Position numbers and translations under genes: made by a program. DNA of 64,000 bases from Alentia gelatinosa (Eukaryota; Annelida; Polychaeta; Phyllodocida; Polynoidae): positions 28,803,469 through 28,867,468 of the forward strand of contig OX465584.1 in the NCBI GenBank assembly GCA_950022655.1, given 5' to 3'. Under the pieces are notes generated by a model. The model worked only from the letters and a program-made list of their open reading frames with translations. It searched no databases and had not been told where the DNA came from. Below are positions 45,151 through 56,300 of the stretch, piece after piece; the stretch's first letter is position 1, and each line of letters opens with the position of its first letter.

Positions 45151-46105
45151 GTTGGACATTCTAGGAACCAAACGCAGTTGAAACCAATCATTCCTGAAAA
45201 AAGGTAACATACTGATTAAATCAAAGAAATATCTAATGAACAGTATGTCTAATATAAAAATTAACTAATTACGTTTGGCATTGATAGCAGGTGTTTTTTC
45301 CCGTTATCTATTCTATTATTAACTTGGCTGTGGCAGAAAAAGTATCTACATGTTACAAACATGAGTATCAGATATTGATGTGGAATTGATTGCTTGAAAC
45401 GTGCATTCAGAATTAGTGGCACTAGTGGTTTGCTGTTGTATATGCCCATGTACTGTGAAAGGACGAGCTGTGAGGGTGGCTGACCCACATTTAGTTGGGG
45501 ACTACACATTGCAGTGACCTAACCCTCGCAGGTGGTGGTAGGGATTGAACACCAGTAATAATAGTACACTGAAGGTTCAAGGATCCAGGACCTGTTGACG
45601 TAACGCTTTGCACAAGGGATTTTACATACCACAGAGTGCACAAGTGGTTCTCCTCCGGACGCTAAGAGTTTTATCATCTCCTCTTCAGATCCGATTGGTT
45701 TTGTGGCAGAAATGATGTTGGTTTTGTACTCTTGTGCTGTGCTTTGAGACGTGATTAAATGATTAGGACATGTACATAAAATATGTGTCATTGACTAAAC
45801 TCCCAAAAGTCAATCATTCCTTGTTTTACCTGTGTGTAGGTAAAAACAACGGGACAGAAATTCAGGGCCTACTTCCCATGATAATCTCAGAGCGTACAAT
45901 TTCCGTTTGCACGTAAATATTGCCAGATCCCGCTAAAATAAACTCCTATTTGAACAATACCTTTCAAGTCATTTAATCTTCTACACAGCGTAATGGCTCC
46001 TTGGATATAATAGTGACGACAGTTTTGTATTATGACAATCGATTTCTAGGGTAGGTGATTTTGTCACTTGTGTGAGCTAAAGGTTGTGTGTCTAGCGGTT
46101 GCGGT
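45151..46105. other. Non-coding stretch with a weak minus-strand SINE trace
   Basis: On the minus strand GGTGTTCAATCCC (complement of 45541-45553) resembles box B. The matching box A is poor, so I only note it. Short minus-strand frames at 45261-45509 and 45519-45791 have no motif. Confidence 0.4.
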
Positions 46106-46127
46106 GGGGGGGGGGGGGGGGGGGGGG
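46106..46127 (+). repeat. G-tract (22)
   Basis: Uninterrupted run of 22 G. Its length is likely polymorphic or uncertain. Confidence 0.9.
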
Positions 46128-47700
46128 TAGAGAAAACTAGCTTGACTTTCCATATAGAGTGATGCCACAGTTCTGCCACAAACCATTGGGTTTGTGATCA
46201 ACAGTTAACTAAAGTGAGTTGTCTACCATTCGGGTTGTCGACTATACTGGGTTTCTGATCTATTGGGATTTATACACATCATACAAGGTGGCATCCTGAT
46301 CTGACCATCGAGGTTTCAGGCACTTTAAGGCACCCATTACGATATAATGCAGAATCTCTGTTGATGTCATCATGAATTCTTCTGACCAGAATCATAAACC
46401 CATGTCCCATCGAGCATGCTCAGAGAAGGTCCGCACTATGCGGGTTCGGAGGGAGGTCTTGGGTTGCCTGCGGTTATAAAAATACCCAACATGGATTAGT
46501 GAAAGGCGTTTCCACGTATATCATCTTTATGGGTCTGTTATTTTACCGCTGGGGTCAGGCATGGCGCTGCGATCAACGTCAAACGCCGGCACTGAGGTGA
46601 AACGGGAACGCCCATACGTCAGGTCCATCACTCTCACAGCCGATGTGTAAACATTAAAACCACTAAGTTGTACACAAAGGATGTGCTTGGAGACACAAGT
46701 AAATCACAAATGATACTAAATCAAAATGTTCAGCAGTATCCCACAGAGTAATTCTCTTCCACGCTGGGTGGCTGGGTCAATGTTTTAACGATTAAGAAAC
46801 AGATGACACTGAGGTCTTTCCATCTCACTGATAGAGAATGATTACCAGGCTCCTAGCATAGCGGACAACGGTAATGGATGTTGTAGGTATTTGGTTGATC
46901 AGACGAGTTTCTGTATAGATTATTCATCTTATTCTCTTTACATGCTATGTACGCCCGCTTCTTAGGACAGACTGTTACGCTATATCTTGGCCACTTTTAA
47001 ACCATTTACTTTCACCGAGAGCCCTATTTCTACGTTACACGTGAGAGCATTCCATCTGACATAACTACCAAGTAAGAGGAAGTGTGACTTCAAAGCTCTG
47101 TTATAATATATTGAAGATATAATGTATGATATTCTTTTCTCCCTTCTATGTCTTTTTCTAAAAAGAGCCGTGTTTATTTCCAATACACATTACAGGGAGT
47201 ACGTGATCTTGCAGTTGAAAAGACGAACGTGATTACAATTAGTATAGAACTCCTAAACAGTTCATTGTGGTCATGGGAACTTCCTCCTGAATATTTCTTT
47301 GAGTTTTTATTAAAGAAGATAAAAGAAATAGAAGATATTTACTTGATTTTCTTTGTTTGAGATGAGCCTAATTGACTATAAGTCCTAGCGCTAATTGACT
47401 GTAATTTTTTTCTGTAACAGTTTGATTCTGTTTAACTAGTCTCTTAAAGACATATTTAGCGTGAGAATTAAAGCAAGGGTGTACGCCACAAAAGTCAACG
47501 TCTGTCAACGCAAGCAGACAAATCATGCTCACATTCGATACCAACACGTGAATACATTATCTTCCACAACTTTTTGAAGTTTAAATGGGAGGCGGACCTG
47601 CCATTAGGGGGCTCGGTGAAGGTGCTCAGACCGCACCATTAACCACCGTGTGGCCGTCTATGGATTAGCATACCAAGTGAAGCAACGATTTCTTCCCCCA
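46128..47700. other. Non-coding stretch, no gene seen
   Basis: Short frames at 46980-47183 (minus) and 47148-47360 (plus), low in GC and without a motif. No repeats recognised. Confidence 0.55.
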
Positions 47701-47755
47701 TTGCTTTTATTCTATCATTATCATTTATTCTTTTCGTCTTCATTTTGCGGCCGAG

Positions 47756-47866
47756 AAATGGGAAATATTGAGCGGCCTGAACAGCGAAAATCCGCTAATG
47801 TCCCCAGGGCCCTGCTCGCCGTCTCGTCCGCTCTCCAAGCACACGGTTCGTTGTCTGTGCGTGCAG
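47756..47866 (+). CDS. Exon-like GC-rich segment after a long pyrimidine tract
   Basis: The 45 bases before it (about 47701-47745) are almost entirely pyrimidine with a few A, a strong polypyrimidine tract. The nearest AG is GCCGAG, a poor acceptor; GAACAG 29 nt on is an alternative. It ends CGTGCAG|GTAGTG, a fair donor, giving 111 nt or exactly 37 codons. Two frames are open. One is Ser/Pro-rich (NPLMSPGPCSPSRPLSKHTV) and the other Ala-rich. Composition changes sharply at the tract. Frames continue on both strands to 48327, so GC content alone may explain the openness. No family recognised. Confidence 0.2.
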
Positions 47867-48102
47867 GTAGTGTCAGAAGTGGTTCCGCTTGGAGAAGGGG
47901 GATCCGTTCGGAGCCTTGAAGGCCCCCAGTCTCCTTCAACTTGTGTTTTATTTGTCTCAGCCGCACCGCATATGGAACACAAGTGGGGGAGGAGAAGGAG
48001 CGGGCCATCTGTGAGGGAAGCTAGGCGGGGCTCTACACCCGTGTCTGTGGGAGGGCGTGGGTGGACGTTGAGGTGGTTGGTGGTGGCAAGTGCCCGTGTT
48101 CC
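47867..48102. other. GC-rich islet, continuation
   Basis: Part of a GC-rich block (about 47750-48340) with overlapping frames on both strands (47768-48118, 48061-48327, 47721-48008 minus, 47740-47982 minus). It resembles a CpG-richer promoter or exon islet. There is no decisive signal. Confidence 0.3.
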
Positions 48103-48116
48103 GTTGCCATGGCAAT
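48103..48116. promoter_or_regulatory. Near-perfect RFX X-box
   Basis: GTTGCCATGGCAAT matches the ideal palindromic X-box GTTGCCATGGCAAC at 13 of 14 positions. RFX factors use this site mainly at ciliary gene promoters. It lies in the GC-rich islet, where a promoter would be plausible, but no transcription start is identified. Confidence 0.35.
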
Positions 48117-49691
48117 AGCGCCCTGTGAGACAAGAGTTCTGATGCGGTGGATAGACATATCTCTCCCGGGGGTCGGCAGAAGAGGAGAAGGGCGTAGGGC
48201 TCGGGGTACTTTCAGATCGGGGTACGTTAGTTATCTACGTGAGCTGCTCCTCTGTGTGTGTGAGTGTCGCACCACGAGCACCTCACGAGCCCTGTGTATG
48301 CGTGAAGGGGTGGCGCCGCGACCCTAGCCGCCCTCTTCCCCAGGAAACACTGGGCGAATATTTATGAGAGACAATGCTTTATATCAACGGCCGATCAAAC
48401 GTGCTGGTGTGGTGAATGAATGAGGTGATACCCCACCCCAGACAGCCGGATCTGTCCGACCACAACCTGAGCAGGCGCTTCTTACCCTCCAGACGAGGGT
48501 TCCTGACACCATGGCCTTAAAACAAAAGTCTGTTCTCATGTTCGAGATACCTCAGGAAAATGAGAATTTTTGCTGACTCCCGTTTCATTCGTAGCAATGT
48601 GATCAAATCAAGCATGCCCTTGATGTAATTTCAGGTACTTGCAGGGACCTTTTCACGTACATTGATTAACAAAATAATGAATTCCATGCCTAGTAACGAA
48701 TATCATTCCACACGTTGGTAAAAGGTACAATACTGATACATCTTATGTGAACCATCTGCCAAAAGAAATCTTTCAAGAAAAAAAAGAAGAAAAACAAAAG
48801 TTGCTTTCATTTCAGTAGGAAAACAAAATGCAGGTCATGAGGCGTTGGGTCTAAGGTCATCTAGATCACATAGTCAGGCACTAGGAGACTCAGTGGTGTC
48901 CTCTTGATGTTTGTGCGTGAGAGAGTGAGTGGGATAAGAGCGGAGGGTTTAGAGGTTGGAGGTCTGGGGTCCGGAGGGTGTCATCACCTCGAGGGGTTAA
49001 ACTAACAACCCCCACAGGACCTGCTCACATCTCGGCCTGACTGACAGTGACTGACAAGCGCGGACCTATCGTCTCCATTTGTCAGTGTTTGGGTGTTTGT
49101 ACTGGCAGGTTCTATGTTACTTTTATTAGTTCGAGGTCTAAAACTGACAAAGGCTATCATAGGGAATGTAAAATATTTCCAACATTTCCTCTCCCTCTCA
49201 ACTACGTCCATTGAACTACACTATCGAGGTATACGAAAGAATTTATCTTTTGTCCTTTGTCAATATCTAAAGTCATTATTCTGTCATACTATAGTCCTAT
49301 TTACCAAAGTCAATTCGCAGATCACATTAAGTTTCATATTCCCTGAGGGCAATACAAGCTCTAATACAAACCTTTTGGCATATAATCCTAAAGCAACATG
49401 GCCTGTTAGTGGTAGAAGACACATCTATCCAACCTTTTGCTGCCTACATTATGGATTATGCGTGTATTGGGTTAGGGAGGTTATATTGATAAAAAAAATA
49501 CAGGAGCGCTGTATTTATAGACGTTCTGCTATAGTGGAAAGACTTTCTATATTGACGTGCGCCTTTGACTTGGTCTGATAGACTTCAGACATACAAAACA
49601 ATTATTGAATGTGTTCAGAGGCCAATTGGGTTTTGACTGACGTTAGATTCCATAATAGGTGAATGTGGTCGAAGGTTCATAGTACTATTTT
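48117..49691. other. GC-rich tail then non-coding stretch
   Basis: To about 48340 still GC-rich. Near 48355 there is an AATATTTATGAGAGACAATG segment with Hox/Cdx- and Sox-like cores. The 161-codon frame at 49093-49578 is hydrophobic and AT-rich and has no motif; its length is within chance expectation. Confidence 0.45.
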
Positions 49692-50060
49692 ACAGGGATA
49701 TCAGTTTGGGTTTAAAAAAACCCAAAATATTTTCCTTGTTGAATTTGCTGTCTCATAGCGACTTAGAATCATGAAAAGCATGTCGATGTCGGCCAGAGCG
49801 TGAGGCCAAGGGTATGGGAGGGAGGGGTAGGTTCAAATCACCGTTTTATTGGTGCGAACGAGGCTCAATTAGCATTATCTTAACCCTGAAGAAAGCACGC
49901 TGGCCGAAATCATCTTGTGTACTAGTGGTTGTTTTGTGATTTAGCATAAAACATAAAATATCATCTATGTATATGTTATCTATGTTTTACACAAGAAAGA
50001 AAATGTTAAATACTAAAAATGGAAGAGTGAATTTCCATGGAAAGCTGCCGTCTCTGATTA
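49692..50060 (+). repeat. Dispersed repeat family A, copy 5, split by an insertion
   Basis: Left part: ACAGGGATATCAGTTTGGG, TTGAATTTGCTGTCTCATAG, AAAGCATGTCGATGTCGGCC, AGGTTCAAATCACCGTTTTA, GCGAACGAGGCTCAATTAGC. Right part: ATGTTTTACACAAGAAAG, AAAAATGGAAGAGTG and ATTTCCATGGAAA. The two halves are contiguous in copies 3 and 4 but are separated here by 49881-49975. Confidence 0.85.
49881..49975 (+). mobile_element. 95-bp insertion with 6-bp target duplication and hammerhead-like core
   Basis: Interrupts family A copy 5. TTATCT occurs on both sides (49875-49880 and 49976-49981), and intact copies have a single ATTATCTTTGTTTT at this point, so the insertion boundaries are clear. It begins TAACCCTGAAGAAAGCACGC. 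CTGAAGA (49886-49892) followed 13 nt later by GAAA (49906-49909) fits the hammerhead ribozyme core CUGANGA...GAAA. Penelope-like retroelements and retrozymes carry hammerhead motifs, and CTGAAGAA..GCCGAAA strings are typical of their ends. Stem II here pairs poorly, so it is probably a decayed, end-truncated copy without activity. Confidence 0.6.
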
Positions 50061-50185
50061 TAGGACGACCGGGAGGACTCCTTGTGAACCTATGAACAGC
50101 TACCGGCTCTAATTTCTTTGACCACGTCCCTATCGTGCACTGGAGATCCTATAGCAGGAAACTAGGGAGGAAATACAGGCGACAC

Positions 50186-50293
50186 CTCAAGCACTAAATC
50201 ACACTGGAGGAGGTGCCTAGACCGTGCGCTGGCTGGAGCCGGGTGAGAAGGGGTGGGAGGTAACTGTGGGAGACCTCTCGTTCTATGCACCAT
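50186..50293 (-). CDS. Exon-like Pro-rich candidate with SH3-ligand-type motif
   Basis: On the minus strand ATTCTTTTCATGGCTTCTCT, then GGCAG, is a good acceptor. 108 nt follow (exactly 36 codons, open in phase 0), then CTTGAG|GTGTCG, a mediocre donor. The peptide starts MVHRTRGLPQLPPTPSHPAP and ends with Arg, His, Leu and Cys residues. R-x-L-P-x-L-P-P-T-P resembles SH3-binding proline motifs seen in intracellular tails of channels and scaffold proteins. It lies on the same strand as the ratchet candidates and micro-exon. A plus-strand frame (50224-50442) overlaps it. I cannot name a protein. Confidence 0.22.
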
Positions 50294-51488
50294 CTGCCAG
50301 AGAAGCCATGAAAAGAATACCTGGAATTCCACTCTCAACCTTTCGGTCCTGCCCAAACCCCACTGTGGCCAACCGGGTAAAAATGCCAACTTATACTAGT
50401 TTACCTGGATGGACCTTTCAACGTTCAACTCTGGCTAGCTGATAAAATCTTCCTCTGTTTACATGTTTACTTAGCCTACTTTGTAAGCCCCCCTGACTTT
50501 TCTCAATCAAATACCCCAATACTTGGAGTTTTCCAACGTGCTTTAGTTACATCTGCCCTATATGTGAGGTCCGTTGTCTTTTTTTATTATTATTTCTTTA
50601 TTGTCAACATCTAGCTGATAGCCAGTTCTTCCTGTTGTACTTTATAAAGGGTTACAGAAAGATGATTCTTCAGTCTGCAGCTGCAGTCTGAGTGGAGTAG
50701 GTGAGAAGAATTGATTGAATTTATCAGTATCAGAGGACAAAATACATGAACATCGAGATAAGGTCAGTTCTTACAGCAATTGAGATAAAAGTTAAAAACC
50801 AAGAGTGCCAAAATCGATGGCAAACGCTATTCTTTGTGCCATTATGGACGGTCGATATGCAGTAATAGCGGAGTGTTAAATATAGATCAATACTTTTGAT
50901 TATTTATCATTGACGAACTGAAATGAAATATTTCCAGTTGCTCACGGTATAGAGACCTTCAGTTCTACACCTCTCTACACCTGCCTCGAGGTTTTACACA
51001 CTGAACTCCAGGGACACGTACGGTATTTAGAGTTTCTATTTTTATCGTCGTTGCCTCGCATCCCCACCCTCGACTGCACTGGTATGCACATGTATGTAAG
51101 TGGGGAAAGAGAAGAAAGGCGCAGCGAAAAATCACCTCATCTGGAAAAGCCACCTCTGAAGTCAAGAGGTTCGTATTCCTACATGCCCCACAAGGCTACA
51201 GCCCCACTGATCTCCGCGCCCACAACAACACGAGCCGTCAGCGTGGCCCAGTTTCTCTCCTCCCTGGCCACCCGCCAGCCGTGACCCAGTTTCTCCCCTA
51301 TTCGATCTCGCCAGGCAACCAGGCGCAGCTGATCTCCCCGGAGAGGATCTTTGAGTACCGTGGACAGGGGCGGAGCTTACATTGCACGTCCTGGGTCGCG
51401 GTCGACGGATCCCGCACTGCCTGACGCCACGCGGTCTGTGCAGAGATGGTTACTATCGCCGGTACTACCCCTTTACTAGCCCTCCCCA
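50294..51488. other. Non-coding stretch with a GC-rich end
   Basis: 51170-51450 is GC-rich with overlapping frames on both strands (51051-51284 plus, 51298-51489 minus, 51382-51639 plus). A short internal repeat (GTGNCCCAGTTTCTC) occurs twice near 51244 and 51282. No well-bounded exon. Confidence 0.4.
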
Positions 51489-51765
51489 ACAGGCATGTCA
51501 GTTGGGGGTCATGAAAAAAAGAGATGAAATATTTTCCAAGTGGAATTTACTGCCTCAGAGAGACTGGGAATACATCGTAATTGGCCATGGAATGGGACTT
51601 GGGTGTATGGGAGGTTTGAACCACTGTTTATTGGTATGAAAGAATTTTCTATTTGTTTTTCATTTAAAAAAATGAATTCTATAAACTGAAAATGAAAACA
51701 AGGAATTCCTTGAAAAGTGGAAAAACTCATCTTTACAGTATAAGATGAAGGTGTCGAACTACACA
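51489..51765 (+). repeat. Dispersed repeat family A, copy 6
   Basis: ACAGGCATGTCAGTTGGGGG, CCAAGTGGAATTTACTGCCT, CAGAGAGACTGGGAA, GGCCATGGAATGGGACTTGG, TGGGAGGTTTGAACCACTG, AATGAAAACAAGGAATTCCT, then AAAAGTGGAAA. Full-length, with a small deletion after the GTATGAAAG block. Confidence 0.8.
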
Positions 51766-53024
51766 TGTTTTCTTTTTTGGTACATCCCCTAACGGTATAG
51801 CCCATGTGAGTATAGCTCAACCAATTCAAGTATTTCGTTTAAATTCAAGTATGTATATATGCTATAGAATAGTGCAAATTCTTTCAATTTAGATACGAAA
51901 AGAGATGAGAGTTAATGTTCACAAAACTATATTAATAACATGGATGACATATTTAGATTCTGCTCAGGTCGAGTTGGAAGTACCTCGCTTTAGTACAGCA
52001 TATTCTTGAATGCAGTCGAGGTATCAAATCCAACAAGACACAGGTAGTGTGGATTGAGCAAGCAAACCCATCGAGCCGATACTGCCTCTGGAGTCATCGA
52101 TGGTAGAAAGCACAGCAGTTGTCTGTATAGGGTAATGCATTCAGTCATTGAATCTGCTACAAAATTCAGTTCATATACAAAATAATATAGGGTGTTGCAT
52201 GGGTGACAAATCAGTGAAAAGATTCGTCTTGGCATATTCTCTAGATCTGCACGATCTTGTCAGTCAAGGAGGCATCACACATATTGTGGAATACGTTTAT
52301 TTGCTCTGATGGACGATGAGTCGGTTGTCTATGATGGAGAACATCAATCTACTGTCATGGTTTGGTGGTTGAGCTTCATAGCTCATTCGCAGTCACTCTC
52401 TGATCAGATATGTGTTGCCATCACGATATAATGTTCTCCTCGCGATGGTGTTGCAATTACATACACACAACCTGTCACGAAACAACTTCTATTAAATTGG
52501 ATCTTGACAAGCAGCCAGAAAGGGAGTAAAAAAAGAAATAGAACTGTATGTAGTGGGATTGGTTACTGGGAGACAATGTCTTGATGGAAGTTCAATTGTG
52601 TTCGGGTACACTTACTCGCGCCGTATTAAATCCTGGCTGGAATGGAACAGAGCAATTCCGGAGGAGGTCGTAGGTCAACGCACGAGTGCGGAGTAGAGAG
52701 AGAAATCGGGATGCAATAAAAGATGGATAATATCTACTCAAGCCTCAGCCTTTATCCGAGGTGCCACTGGGGCTGAATTCCATTACGGATTTTCATTCTG
52801 ATCAATATTGGATAGTGCTAGCATGTGATCAAACGTTTCTAATGTATTATGTTAAAACAAACTGAGAAAATTGTGTTCATGTGTTGCTATCATGTGTGAG
52901 GGTAGGCATTTATCACTGGGATAAAGTAGTAACCTTCATGGATTTTTCGTTGTTTTTTTTTGTTCGTTTGATCTTTTTTGGTAGGGATTCCTCCCCCCTC
53001 CTTTCGCGTCAATCGCCAAATTGT
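51766..53024. other. Non-coding stretch, no gene seen
   Basis: Unique AT-rich sequence; short minus-strand frame at 51990-52235 without a motif. Confidence 0.55.
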
Positions 53025-53300
53025 AAAGAGTATTGAGAATTAAGAAAGACCTGTATCGAGATCTATAAATCTTGGAAATATGCCATGACTTTTGGTTGCC
53101 GAGTAATCTCACAAAGCAAAGCCGAGTGAAATTATATAGCAAACCAAAATGGATGGCATATTTTCAGTTGCTATAGATCGAGTGCGGTTCACATTTGATC
53201 TCACCCTTATCATTGACTAATTCGCTAACATTTGTGACATCATCCCGTATCGAGTATCTCTTTTAAATACTCCATAGGTGAGTATAAGTTCCCGATATCT
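53025..53300 (+). repeat. Palindromic dispersed repeat family B, copy 2
   Basis: The left arm CTGTATCGAGATCTATAA with GAAATATGCCAT is nearly the reverse complement of the right arm ATGGCATATTTTCAGT with CTATAGATCGAG. The loop carries CACAAAGCAAAGCCGAGTG. It matches copy 1 over about 270 bp, including the tail TTTGTGACATCATCCCG. Confidence 0.75.
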
Positions 53301-56300
53301 ATGGGGACAAAATATACACATATGTGCACACATATGTAATATTACTAGGATGCACAAAAGCCTCTGTGCTCTGATCGGTTTTCCCCCATAATTCATATAC
53401 TCTCCTTCTGCCCTGCCACCAGGAAAGGATCCTGCCACAACGAGCTCGAGGAAGTAAGGACACTGTCAGATATTACAAGATACTGCAGGCTACTTGTGGT
53501 GGTCTTTCCTCTTCCACCTCTAAGCTTAATAACGTATAACCATATTAAACATATATTTCTCTACACGTCTCCCTTCACTATTATATTCTTGGTGAGGTTA
53601 ATCTTGGGTCACCCGACCCAATGGCCATATCTACAATATATGTATATCTACATATACATGTTAACGTCGAGGGAAAGAAGGTCATGGATCAACAAAGAAG
53701 ACCCGAGAGTTAAGTGCTATAAAATTGCCGGAGTAGCACATGAATCGTACACGGTGGAGGAGGTCGGCTGTAAGTAGTCCGGCTGTGGCACAACCCCCGC
53801 GGGGACCGTACCCAGGAAGTGGTGCGCCAGGTACCCCAGAGACTTTAAAAGCAATCCCTACCCCTTAGTTCACTGGACTATGATCCCACTGAGACACATG
53901 GAACTCCAGTCTATTTTGGTCTGAGATTGGCACAAGTAGGATTTGGGGCGTGTTCGTTGTATGAGAAGTTGGGCTCTGTTTTAAAAGGCATTGACTAAGA
54001 ATTGACACTAGGACCTCTTGGTAAATCTCTAACATTTACATTTCATTACATCACTAGTTATACTTCCCAATGGCTGAATATTGATGAAATATTGTCGTAA
54101 AACATATGTAAATTAGGGGTTTGTGCATGTGTATAGTACACTGATAGGCATTTTGACTGACTCGGTGATTGTGTCTTTATGGGCAGAAAACAGGCAGGGG
54201 CTGTGGACAAAGTCGACAGGCAGGTTGGGTATGAACGAGGGTGGTGAATGGAGGGTTTATTACAGGGCAGACAGGTGTAGTTAGAAACTCGATACTTTGG
54301 CTTGTGCCTGGACACCTGGGTCATGGCGGGGTGTTGTATGTACGACTGAATACCTGTCCCGTCAGCGATGGTCTCAATTCTATGAATGGACCGCGAGATC
54401 CACGGCCCCCTGGACCCCCTTGAACTACAGCTTTCTCTACTCGTCCTCCATCTAAGCCATCTTGAATATTAAGTCTATTTTTAACCCGGGTTACGTAATG
54501 TACAGCTTGCAAAAAGTACCCAAAAGGTGTGGGTTGTTGTTTTTTCATTTGACATTTTGTGGGGGTCGTTACAGATAAGGCGAATGCCTTCATCATAATC
54601 GGTTGGGAGCAGAAGTGTTCATGCCACGTTTTCTAAATTTCATCATAATTGGTTGATACTGTACAATCTATTTTCTTAATTCAATTCCCAGCAGCCGACA
54701 ACTTTCAAACTAATGGAAAATTCTGGACATGCAATTGTGCGCACAGAACAATCGTCAAATGGTGAACAAGTCAACTAACACGAATTGATGCCAGGTTAAC
54801 TATGAATTTTACCAAATCATGTCATCAAAACCTTAACTTATACTCTAAAGGCGTATGTACATAGCCTTCCACAATTCATATATAATTAACGTTGTTATAT
54901 TACTTGTTCTTTGAAACTTTGCCAAGAGTACGTTGACGAGTCCAGACTCTGAAAGGCTCATTGAGTGCTATGGTAAACCAATTAAAACATAATTGAAATG
55001 ATACTTAGATAAGTACACACAGTCTTTCATTGTTGCTTTGACTAATTATCAGATGAAATACATCTATTTTGTCACGCCTGATTTCAAAGTTTGCATTCCT
55101 CCACAGACAATCGTGTTACTGATGATATCCCGAATAAAGTTACTCATGTTTTTCATCTCATATGAAAAAAAGTGATTGTTAAAGGCCAGACTTCGTTCAT
55201 CAGATTCCTGCAACTAACTCTGGGCTATTAGGATCCGGACATTACATGTTCTTCAATCTTCCGTGCTAATCTGGCGTAGGTGCCTTAGCCTGGCCTGGCG
55301 GTGCACCAAGAAACCGGTGTACAAATCAGCTACATGTGATGTGCCTCAGATCTATCACAAAATTAGCACAAACTGGAGAGTCGAAATGTTAATTAATTTC
55401 AACAATGCTTTGGTTGGTGCTTTGCACTACATGAACGTGCCAGTTAACTAGTATACTTATAAGCATGCTGACAATATCGGCCCAAGCCGCCGATCTGTAT
55501 ATTTGAGACGTAAGATAATTAACTTAGACTACCTATGCGTTACGCAAAGTGCAAAGGGTTATTTTTTTAGCAAACCTTTGGTTTTACAGACACACAGACA
55601 GTGTTGCTTAAAATATAACCCATCGTAATATAAAGCTAGGTAACAATTGGCTTTTAAGTTTAAGCATAGACGAGATTCAATCCTAAATCCGGACTGAAAG
55701 TAGCATTTCCAGGCTGAGAATATAACGTTATGACTAAAGTAAACTGAACAACCATGTAACAGAAATACTTTCACGGTTAAGTGCAACCTGACATGTCATG
55801 AACCACACCAGTGAACATTTGTTGATTCAGGGCAGGCCTTTGACAATTAACAGTCACACAGCAATGGTCTGGATGTTGAAACCAGAATTTATAAATATTG
55901 ATCACAGCAGGGTGCAGAGTACTGGAGAGAGGTTCTCCGTTGTGGAGATTACGTGGGCCCAGTGTATGCTGCAGGTCGCCCGTGCCTGGTCCCCAGGTGA
56001 GTTAATTACCACGTGAGCATGTTACCGCACTCTCTACATCAGAACTCCAACGTAGTCGTGGGAATTACCTTAAAACCTTCAAACTCTATACCAGAAACTC
56101 ATAACCTTATACGATACGATCTGGTGCATTAACTGATGATTGTCTTATGACTGTTCTTGTTTTCCTTCCCTCACAATTTACAATACCATTATAAAGTAAT
56201 AATAATAGGCCTTTTACCATTAATAATGCGTCACGAAGCTGAAACGAGGAGCAGTTCCCACAAAATCTGTCACATTAAGTCCCTGAAAAGAGCACTTTCA

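Noticed and set aside
45519..45610. Minus-strand tRNA gene or SINE at the GGTGTTCAATCCC box B
   Set aside because: Box A is poor and no cloverleaf forms. Noted only as a trace.
49093..49578. 161-codon open frame
   Set aside because: AT-rich hydrophobic composition with no motif. Its length is within chance expectation for this base composition.
55798..56016. Open frame ending at CCCCAG|GTGAGT as an exon
   Set aside because: The donor is good, but no acceptor with a pyrimidine tract lies in a suitable place, and the peptide shows no motif.
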